DNA from: Phycisphaerae bacterium | GTDB lineage: Bacteria > Planctomycetota > Phycisphaerae > UBA1845 > CAIVHJ01 | NCBI GenBank assembly: GCA_022072405.1 | Contig: JAJVHX010000018.1 | Span: 62,001 to 126,000 of the forward strand | DNA: 64,000 nt | Direction of reading: 5' to 3' | Part shown: positions 42,785 to 49,211 of the stretch, piece by piece | Position numbering within the stretch: the stretch's first letter is position 1 | Layout: every line of letters starts with the position of its first letter | The notes under the pieces: generated by a model | What the model saw: the letters and a program-made list of their open reading frames with translations, nothing else | Database searches by the model: none | Told to the model about the DNA's origin: nothing | Program-made: the position numbers and the translations under genes

Positions 42785-43681
42785 ATGAGTACAGCGATGG
42801 CGCCGGTCTCGAAGACGCATTGCGATAATGTGCTGCGGCCGGGGAATACCAATTGTGCCGGTTGCGGGATGTCACTGGGTTTGCATTGGCTGGATGAAGC
42901 ACTTAGCGAAGAGCGTCCCTTCATGGTGATTCCGGCGTGTTGCGGAATCGTAACGGCGGGAGCGTTTCCGACGACAGCCTATGGCGTCCCCACGGCGGCG
43001 AGCACCTTTGCGAGTTCACCGGCGGTGGCGACGGGCATCAGCCAGATATTACGGATGAACGGTGAGGAGAATCCGGTGATCTGCTGGGCGGGAGATGGCG
43101 GAACCTATGATATCGGCATCGCCACGCTCAGCGCCGCGGCGGAACGCAATGAAGATATGATCTACGTTTGTTATGACAACGAGATTTACGGCAATACCGG
43201 CGGACAGCGCTCCAGTGCCACGCCCGAAGGGGTGCGCACTTCCACATCGCCGCGCGGCAAGGTCGAACAGAAAAAAGATATGATGGGCATCATGGCGGCG
43301 CATCGGATTCCCTATGCCGCAACCTTGTCGCTGGCCCACCGTGATGATTTTCTGCGCAAAGTGCGGATTGCCCGCGAAACGAAGGGTTTTCGCTTTCTGC
43401 TGATGCTGTCACCCTGCCCGACCGGCTGGAAGAGCGAACCGGCGGAAGGCATCGATCTGATTCGTACCGCGGTGGGCTGCGGGTTGTTTCCGCTGTACGA
43501 GGTTTATGAGGGGCTGCGTTACCGGATCAACGCCCGGCCGGACGGCACGCCGCTGGAAAGCTATATCTCACGGCAAAAGCGCTACACCGCAGCCAAGGTC
43601 GATCCGCAACTGATCCGCAACTTCATCAGCGAGCAGTGGCGCTATCTCGACGCCATGGCCCGGGCCTTTCCGGCGGATTGA
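42785..43681 (+). CDS. 2-oxoacid:acceptor oxidoreductase beta subunit (thiamine diphosphate)
   Basis: A 298-residue beta subunit (PadI/PorB-like). The N-terminal cluster Cys are in NTNCAGCGMSLGLHW and ACCGIVTAG. The thiamine diphosphate motif is CWAGDGGTYDIGI ending in CYDNEIYGNTGGQRS. A conserved Cys near the end (MLSPCPTGWKSEP) is also typical. It completes the complex with the two upstream genes: active-site oxidation of the oxo acid, transfer of electrons to the fused ferredoxin and flavoprotein, and formation of acyl-CoA. A repeat-bearing gap follows. Confidence 0.92.
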   Translation: MSTAMAPVSKTHCDNVLRPGNTNCAGCGMSLGLHWLDEALSEERPFMVIPACCGIVTAGAFPTTAYGVPTAASTFASSPAVATGISQILRMNGEENPVICWAGDGGTYDIGIATLSAAAERNEDMIYVCYDNEIYGNTGGQRSSATPEGVRTSTSPRGKVEQKKDMMGIMAAHRIPYAATLSLAHRDDFLRKVRIARETKGFRFLLMLSPCPTGWKSEPAEGIDLIRTAVGCGLFPLYEVYEGLRYRINARPDGTPLESYISRQKRYTAAKVDPQLIRNFISEQWRYLDAMARAFPAD

Positions 43682-43792
43682 GAAAGATTCGCCACGGAGA
43701 CGCAGAGGGCGCGGAGAAGAAAATAATAATAGGAGTACTGAAGGAATAATCAATAGGAAACAATCATCAAACCTCGCCAGGTAAATTCAGTC
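43682..43792. repeat. Dispersed repeat fragment
   Basis: Contains GATTCGCCACGGAGACGCAGAG followed by GCGCGGAGAAG. This resembles the ACGGAG-type repeats found in many genomes. The segment at 51230 (GATTCACCGCAGAGGTCGCCAAG) is a weak relative. No gene. Confidence 0.45.
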
Positions 43793-44029
43793 ATGAGTAT
43801 TTTGCTGGTCCTGCTGCTGGCATTATTGTTGCAGATTATGCTGCTGCCTTGTTTGTGTTCACATAGTCAAATCAAAATAATGGCTGCGGTGATACTTGAT
43901 GTTGCTGTGTTGGTGAGAATGTTGATTGCGGTTTCAAGAAATGAATCTGGCTACTGGCTTCGTGGATATGCGGTGTTGTTAATAACCTCATGTTTATGGA
44001 TAGATTGGCTGATTGAAGGCTTATTTTAG
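43793..44029 (+). CDS. Small membrane protein, unknown
   Basis: A 78-residue frame with two hydrophobic segments (SILLVLLLALLLQIMLLPCL, and MAAVILDVAVLVRMLIAV) and a third weaker one near the C-terminus (GYAVLLITSCLWIDWLI). More AT-rich than the neighbours, with no clear RBS before ATG 43793. I rate it possible; composition and the repeats on both sides make a non-coding frame a real alternative. Confidence 0.4.
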   Translation: MSILLVLLLALLLQIMLLPCLCSHSQIKIMAAVILDVAVLVRMLIAVSRNESGYWLRGYAVLLITSCLWIDWLIEGLF

Positions 44030-44040
44030 CATAGGCGGTG

Positions 44041-44096
44041 GTGGGCAAGCCCACCCTACCAAAATCAACCGGCGGGTGAATCCCGCGTAACGGAGG
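44041..44096 (+). repeat. Repeat pair before the thiolase gene
   Basis: A GTGGGCAAGCCCACC hairpin (from 44041) is followed by a family A-like core GGCGGGTGAATCCCGCG (44071-44087) and then AACGGAGGAAG, the ribosome binding site for the gene at 44108. The arrangement is like that at 10642. Confidence 0.6.
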
Positions 44097-44107
44097 AAGA
44101 AAGCGAT

Positions 44108-45478
44108 ATGATCAAATTTGGGAAAGGGAACTTGCGGATACCGAAATGGGAGCGGCCGGTCTATATCGTGGCAGGAGGGTTGACCGATTTTCGCAAAAAA
44201 TATCCGGAGAAGAACAGCTGCCAGCTGGTGACCGAGGCGCTGCGGATGGCGGTCGAGGAGAACCAGCTCAAGGTTGATCCGGAACAGATTCGGCGGATGG
44301 TCAACTGGTGCGTCTATTCGCAGTTTGCCGATCATTTCGGCGATCAGTTGCTGGCTGCGGCCAAGGTGCACGACTATCTCGGTTTCGATCCGCTGGGCAA
44401 TATCGAAGTGAAGACCGGCGGAGCGACGGGCGGGTCGAGTGTGCTGGCGGCGGCCCAGGCGATTGCCAGCGGGTACGCCAGTTTGGTGCCGGTGGTGGGC
44501 TGGGAGCGCATGGATGAAGTAAGCACCAAGGTGGGCAACAGCTATATAGCGAGCGCGGCCTGCAAGGATTTCGAAAGCGAACTGGGCTGGATGTACGCCG
44601 CCTATTACGCGCTGATGGCCAAGCGCTATCAGTACGAAAACAACGTGCCGCACGAGTCGCTGGCCAAAATTGCAGTGAAAAATCACCTCTACGCCCACTA
44701 TTCACCCTTCTCGCAGAATCCCGGCAAATATACGATCGACGATATTCTGAAGAACGAGGTCGTTTCCGATCCGCTCACTTTCCTGGAATGTTGCGTGATG
44801 AGCGTGGGGGCGGCAGTGTTGTTCCTGGCGGATGAGGAGACCGCGCACCAACTTACCGACCAGCCGATCTTGCTCAAAGCGATCTGCGGCGGATCGCACA
44901 CGCTGCGCACGGCGGATCGACGCAACATGCCGATCCTGCTGCTGCCCAACGAAACGGAAGCAACCTACCATCACTTCCTGGAAGGGCGACGGCACGAGTG
45001 GCCGGGATTCAGTTCGTTTCTGGCGGCGCGGATGGCAGCCTATCTGGCCTACCACATGGCCGGCATCCAAGACCCGGTGAAGGATTTCGACATTCTTGAA
45101 ACGCACGACGCTTTCACCATCAGTGATATTCAAACGTATGAAGACATTGGCCTGCGACCCTATGGCCGCGGGCGGGAGTTTATTGATAGCGGCGAGGCGT
45201 ACTACGAAGGCAAGCTGCCGACCAATCTTTCGGGCGGCCTGATTGGCACGATGCACGCCGTCGGAGCGACCGGCATTTTCCAGATTGTGGAGCTGTTGTG
45301 GCAGTTGCAGGGCAAGTATGACCAGTTCCACGGTGATCCGAAGATGTGGACACGCTATGGTAAAACCAAGCCGGCGGACTGGAAAAGCCTGCAGGTGAAA
45401 AAGGCCCGACGTGCCTGCGCGATCAGTCACGCCGGAACCGGCAGTCACGTGACCTGCGCAATATTGGAAAAGCCGTGA
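44108..45478 (+). CDS. Thiolase-superfamily protein (SCP2/lipid-transfer type)
   Basis: A 456-residue protein of the thiolase superfamily. It has the style YIVAGGLTDFRKK, GNIEVKTGGATGGSSVLAAA (where classical thiolases have C-x-S-G; here Gly-Ala-Thr-Gly, no nucleophilic Cys), VVGWERMDEVST and DILETHDAFTISDI. It ends AISHAGTGSHVTCAIL, giving the His/Cys end block. This profile is that of SCP2-like thiolases, which work together with a DUF35 protein; the next gene is exactly that. Comparable pairs act on archaeal acetoacetyl-CoA and in benzylsuccinate degradation (BbsAB). Its substrate here is not known. RBS CGGAGG. Confidence 0.8.
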   Translation: MIKFGKGNLRIPKWERPVYIVAGGLTDFRKKYPEKNSCQLVTEALRMAVEENQLKVDPEQIRRMVNWCVYSQFADHFGDQLLAAAKVHDYLGFDPLGNIEVKTGGATGGSSVLAAAQAIASGYASLVPVVGWERMDEVSTKVGNSYIASAACKDFESELGWMYAAYYALMAKRYQYENNVPHESLAKIAVKNHLYAHYSPFSQNPGKYTIDDILKNEVVSDPLTFLECCVMSVGAAVLFLADEETAHQLTDQPILLKAICGGSHTLRTADRRNMPILLLPNETEATYHHFLEGRRHEWPGFSSFLAARMAAYLAYHMAGIQDPVKDFDILETHDAFTISDIQTYEDIGLRPYGRGREFIDSGEAYYEGKLPTNLSGGLIGTMHAVGATGIFQIVELLWQLQGKYDQFHGDPKMWTRYGKTKPADWKSLQVKKARRACAISHAGTGSHVTCAILEKP

Positions 45479-45531
45479 ACCCTGGATCGCAGGTATTAAT
45501 CACTAACAACCAACAACCAGGAACTAATCAT

Positions 45532-45999
45532 ATGGAATGGCCTACAGCAAGACTGGAAGTGCTCAACGAAGAACCGCTGGTGGTGAAGAATCCCAAGACC
45601 TGGTACCACATCCACAGTTACGGTGGGTGGGGCCGGTTTTTTAAGGGACTGCGGCAAAAGATAATCATGGCGACGCGCTGCACGAACCCGACTTGCGGCG
45701 AGAAACGGTTGTGGCTGCCGCCAAGAAGTGAATGCCCGGATTGCTGGCATCCGATGGAATGGTTTGAAGCGCCGCAGGTGGGCACGATCTTCACTCATTC
45801 GGTGGTGACTTATCCGGGCGAGTTGTTCAAGCTGCCGCCGGGCACGCCGCTGATCAGTGTGGAGATTGAGGGTGTGTGTACCAAACTGATGAGCTGGCTG
45901 AAGGAGGGCCAGCCGCTGTTCGGCATGAAAGTCAAAGCGGTATTTAACACGGAAAAGCCGACGAATACTATTCTCGACCTGGCCTGGGTGCCGGCGTAA
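45532..45999 (+). CDS. DUF35 OB-fold zinc-ribbon protein, thiolase partner
   Basis: A 155-residue protein. The rubredoxin-like zinc ribbon is RCTNPTCGEKRLWLPPRSEC (C-x4-C then, 13 residues on, C-x2-C in ECPDCW), followed by an OB fold (IFTHSVVTYPGELF, PLISVEIEGVCTKLMSW). DUF35 proteins scaffold thiolase or HMG-CoA synthase complexes and bind the CoA arm. It is 53 bp behind the thiolase gene. ATG 45532 follows CCAGGAAC; an upstream ATG at 45475 would overlap the thiolase stop and translate a low-complexity AACCAACAACC stretch. Confidence 0.85.
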   Translation: MEWPTARLEVLNEEPLVVKNPKTWYHIHSYGGWGRFFKGLRQKIIMATRCTNPTCGEKRLWLPPRSECPDCWHPMEWFEAPQVGTIFTHSVVTYPGELFKLPPGTPLISVEIEGVCTKLMSWLKEGQPLFGMKVKAVFNTEKPTNTILDLAWVPA

Positions 46000-46052
46000 G
46001 CCAAGCGTTGATCGACGTTTGTTGTTCGTCGTTCGTCGTCTGTTGTTAGAGC

Positions 46053-46125
46053 TGGTTTCAAAAAAGTTCAATGAGGATTCGCGCGGACTCAAGCCTGCGG
46101 CTCCTTGGTGCTATTGAGATGGGTT
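46053..46125 (+). repeat. Family A palindromic repeat, decayed at its right end
   Basis: Begins TGGTTTCAAAA; the inner block GCGCGGACTCAAGCCTGCGG and CTCCTTGG follow. The right terminal inverted repeat is reduced to GGGTTCC. Directly upstream (46010-46049) is a low-complexity TTGTTCGTCGTTCG stretch. Confidence 0.78.
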
Positions 46126-46173
46126 CCTGGTTTATTAAATTTGAAATCTCAGATTGATACATGAGACGCGTCT

Positions 46174-46494
46174 ATGAATAAATTTACCTTACCGCCCTTC
46201 ATACAGCACTGGCCTGAAGCAAAAATGGAATTTGAGGGGATGCGCGGCTGGATGCTGAAGAACGAGCAAGGCCTGGTGCTGATCATGCTGGCGGAGCGGG
46301 AGATCGTCATCCCGCCGCATGTGCATGAGCATGAGGATCAATGGGGTGTGGTGTTGGCCGGCGAGGTGGATCAGAGTATAAACGGCCTGATGCGTACTTA
46401 TCGGGCGGGTGAATGTCATTTCGTACCCGCCGGCGTTGAACATCAGACCACATTACGAGCCGGCTGGCAGGGGTTGTATATATTCTCCAAGTAG
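46174..46494 (+). CDS. Small cupin-domain protein
   Basis: A 106-residue single cupin. It has IPPHVHEHEDQWGVVLAGEVD (the first metal motif with two His and a Glu), then GECHFVPAGVEHQTTLRAGW (second motif with His). Could be a metal-dependent isomerase, dioxygenase fragment or a binding protein; the family is too broad to choose. It is an isolated gene just before the isocitrate dehydrogenase-like gene. Confidence 0.85.
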   Translation: MNKFTLPPFIQHWPEAKMEFEGMRGWMLKNEQGLVLIMLAEREIVIPPHVHEHEDQWGVVLAGEVDQSINGLMRTYRAGECHFVPAGVEHQTTLRAGWQGLYIFSK

Positions 46495-46570
46495 TGACAT
46501 AGAATTCATCCGCGCATTGATACCGAAACAGCTGACAGTACAGGGTTGAGTAATAAGGAAGGATCGAACC

Positions 46571-47755
46571 ATGAAGCGAACGATCGTAGCGCTGCCGGGC
46601 GACGGCATCGGCAAAGTGGTGTTACCGGAATCCTTACGCGTGTTAAAGGCGGTGGGTTTCGAGGCGGAATATGTCAATGGGGATATCGGCTGGGATTTCT
46701 GGTGCAGCGAGGGCAACGCCCTGCCGCAACGCACCATCGACCTGCTGGCCAAGCACCAGATCGGACTCTTCGGAGCGATCACCAGCAAGCCGAAGGATAA
46801 AGCGGCGGCTGAACTCTCACCGGCGCTGCAGGGTCAAGGTCACCAGTATTACAGTCCGATCGTGACCATGCGGCAACATTTCGATCTCGATATCTGCATG
46901 AGGCCGTGCATTTCTTTTCCCGGAAATCCGCTGAATTTTGTGCGTCGCCGGCCCAACAGCCAGATCGATGAACCGAAAATCAACGCCATGATCTTCCGGC
47001 AGAATACCGAGTGTCTCTACGCCGGAGTGGAATGGACCAATCCACCGAAAAATGTGCGCGACACGCTGGAAACCCATCCAAAGATGAAGGCGTTTCAGCA
47101 TGTACCGGGCGAAGACCTGGCGATTTCCTGCCGTATCTTCACACGGAATGCCTGTCGGCGAATCGTGAAAGCAGCATTTGATTATGCGAAAGCGGGCGGC
47201 TTCAAGGGCATCAACATCGCCGAAAAGCCCAACGTGGTGCGTGAGACCAGCGGGATGATGCTGGCGGAAGCCAAGGCTATCGCCAAAGATTATCCGGGCA
47301 TGGGCGTGTGGGATGCTAACATCGATGCGATGATGATGTGGCTGACCAAGAATCCGGAGGATTATAACGTCATCGTCGCCGGCAACATGTTCGGGGATAT
47401 CGTGTCGGATGGCTTCGCGGGGCTGGTGGGCGGACTGGGGTTTGCCTGCAGCGCCAACATCGGCCGCGAGGTGGCGGTCTTTGAGCCGACCCACGGATCG
47501 GCGCCCAAATATGAAAAGCTGAGTCCCTCGATCGTCAACCCGATCGCCATGATCATGAGCGCCGCCATGATGCTGGATCATATCGGCGAGAAACCACGAG
47601 CGGACCGCATCCGTACCGCCATCGCCGCGGTGGTGGCCGAGGGTAAAACCCGAACCTATGATATGCTGCGACTAACGGGCGGACCGGAGGTCTTCAAACA
47701 TGGCGCCGCCACTACGCAGCAGATGACCGATGCCATTATCGCCAAATTGCGCTGA
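46571..47755 (+). CDS. Isocitrate/isopropylmalate dehydrogenase family enzyme
   Basis: A 394-residue beta-decarboxylating dehydrogenase. Family blocks are IVALPGDGIGKVVLPESLRVL, IGLFGAITSKP, MRPCISFPGN, IFRQNTECLYAGVEW, the NxxGDIxSD metal block as NMFGDIVSDGFAGLVGGLG and the dinucleotide loop EPTHGSAPKY. The reaction would be oxidative decarboxylation of isocitrate, 3-isopropylmalate or homoisocitrate. A fused aconitase/homoaconitase gene 1.5 kb downstream makes isocitrate or homoisocitrate more likely than isopropylmalate. The cofactor cannot be fixed by eye. A GGAAGGAT site precedes ATG 46571. Confidence 0.87.
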   Translation: MKRTIVALPGDGIGKVVLPESLRVLKAVGFEAEYVNGDIGWDFWCSEGNALPQRTIDLLAKHQIGLFGAITSKPKDKAAAELSPALQGQGHQYYSPIVTMRQHFDLDICMRPCISFPGNPLNFVRRRPNSQIDEPKINAMIFRQNTECLYAGVEWTNPPKNVRDTLETHPKMKAFQHVPGEDLAISCRIFTRNACRRIVKAAFDYAKAGGFKGINIAEKPNVVRETSGMMLAEAKAIAKDYPGMGVWDANIDAMMMWLTKNPEDYNVIVAGNMFGDIVSDGFAGLVGGLGFACSANIGREVAVFEPTHGSAPKYEKLSPSIVNPIAMIMSAAMMLDHIGEKPRADRIRTAIAAVVAEGKTRTYDMLRLTGGPEVFKHGAATTQQMTDAIIAKLR

Positions 47756-47828
47756 ATCCATGTTTGTCCTCTGGGTTTGAAACATATAGCAGCCGGTTCA
47801 AACCGGATGCTTAATCAGGAGAAATTAC

Positions 47829-48302
47829 ATGAAAGGCAATGATCAACTGATCGCCACGTTAAACGATCTGCTGGCGGATGAACTGACGGCCATTAACCAG
47901 TACATGGTCCATTCGGAGATGTGTGCCGACTGGGGATACGATCGGCTGCATGAATCGATAGAAAAACGGGCCATTCAGGAAATGAAACACGCCGAAAAGC
48001 TGATTGGTCGAATCCTCTTTCTCGAAGGGATGCCTAAGGTCGATAAGCTTAACAAGATTCATATCGGTCCGGATGTGGCCAAGCAACTGGCGAGCGATCT
48101 GGAAGCGGAGCAAGGTGCCTGGGAAATGTACAGCCAAGCCATCAAGCAGGCCAATAATGTGGGCGACATGCCCACCAAGTCCATGCTGGAGGAGATCATG
48201 CGCGATGAAGATGCGCACATTGACTGGCTGGAGGGACAACTCAGCCAGATCGAACAGATTGGCATCCAGAATTATCTCACCAACCAGGCGAAGGATGAAT
48301 AA
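47829..48302 (+). CDS. bfr: Bacterioferritin
   Basis: A 157-residue ferritin-like protein of the usual bacterioferritin length. All ferroxidase ligands are at standard positions: Glu 18, Glu 51, His 54, Glu 94, Glu 127 and His 130. The heme-ligating Met 52 is present (IQEMKHAEKL), so it should be the heme-binding type. It stores iron as ferric mineral in a 24-subunit shell. RBS CAGGAG. The next gene begins 3 bp after its stop, so they are coupled. Confidence 0.96.
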   Translation: MKGNDQLIATLNDLLADELTAINQYMVHSEMCADWGYDRLHESIEKRAIQEMKHAEKLIGRILFLEGMPKVDKLNKIHIGPDVAKQLASDLEAEQGAWEMYSQAIKQANNVGDMPTKSMLEEIMRDEDAHIDWLEGQLSQIEQIGIQNYLTNQAKDE

Positions 48303-48305
48303 CCC

Positions 48306-49085
48306 ATGTATGTGCCGGTACGCGATGGACAACTCTGGTGCGAGGTCAGCGGAACAGGTGATCCGTTGCTGCTGGTGCATGGTTATCCGCTGACCGGGGC
48401 GATGTGGGCGGAGGTGACCCCGCGGTTGTCGAAATCGTGGCGGTGCATCGTGCCCGATCTGCGTGGTCATGGTCAAAGCAGTGTCAGCGACGAGATGACC
48501 ATGACCCGTATGGCGAATGATCTGGCGGAGCTGCTGGATGGTTTGGATGAAAAGCGTCCGGTGGTGCTGGTGGGGCTGTCGATGGGCGGGATCATCGCTC
48601 AGGATTTTTATCAGCAGCACCGCAAGCGGGTGCGGGCGCTGGTGCTCTGCGACACGCGCTATCAGAGCGAAACGCCGGAAGGAGTGACTCGGCGGATAAA
48701 GCTGGCCGAGGCGGCGCTGACCCAGGGCAGCAGTGCGGTGGTTGATACGATGATCGGGCCGATCTTTGGCGAGCAGATCGATCCGGCCGTTCGGCAGCAG
48801 TGGTATGAGATCATGTGCCGCACTTCGTCGATCGGTGTGGCGGCGGCTTCGCGCGGGTTGGCCCATCGCCCCGATTACTCGGCGTTGCTGCCGACCATCA
48901 CGGTACCGACGCTGTTGATCTATGGCGAACAGGATGCCATCACGCCGATCAGCATCGCCCGCGAAATGGAGCAGAAAATTCCAGGCGCCCGGTTGGCCAT
49001 CATTCCCCGCTGCGGCCATGTCCCCCCGCTCGAACGACCGGATGAATTTACCACCCTGCTGGAAACATTTATCATTAGCATCTAA
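48306..49085 (+). CDS. Alpha/beta hydrolase
   Basis: A 259-residue alpha/beta hydrolase. The oxyanion turn is LLLVHGYPLTGAMW, the nucleophile elbow GLSMGG (Ser near residue 95), the acid in TLLIYGEQDAITP, and the His in PRCGHVPPLERP. Close to the 3-oxoadipate enol-lactonase/esterase branch, but the substrate is open. Immediately downstream of bfr (3 bp). Confidence 0.92.
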   Translation: MYVPVRDGQLWCEVSGTGDPLLLVHGYPLTGAMWAEVTPRLSKSWRCIVPDLRGHGQSSVSDEMTMTRMANDLAELLDGLDEKRPVVLVGLSMGGIIAQDFYQQHRKRVRALVLCDTRYQSETPEGVTRRIKLAEAALTQGSSAVVDTMIGPIFGEQIDPAVRQQWYEIMCRTSSIGVAAASRGLAHRPDYSALLPTITVPTLLIYGEQDAITPISIAREMEQKIPGARLAIIPRCGHVPPLERPDEFTTLLETFIISI

Positions 49086-49087
49086 CC

Positions 49088-49110
49088 CCGCTCCCTTACG
49101 ATCGCAGTGC
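49088..49110. repeat. Family C palindromic repeat, copy 2
   Basis: CCGCTCCCTTACGATCGCAGTGC, starting 3 bp after the hydrolase stop; matches 37128-37150 in the first 17 or so bases with one substitution. Confidence 0.55.
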
Positions 49111-49211
49111 GGCGTAAATTCTGCACGATCATACTTGTTTTGATTTTTCGACTGCTGTTGATGTGGTACAATGGCGAGACACACCTGAACTCTATCTATG
49201 GAGAAATCATC

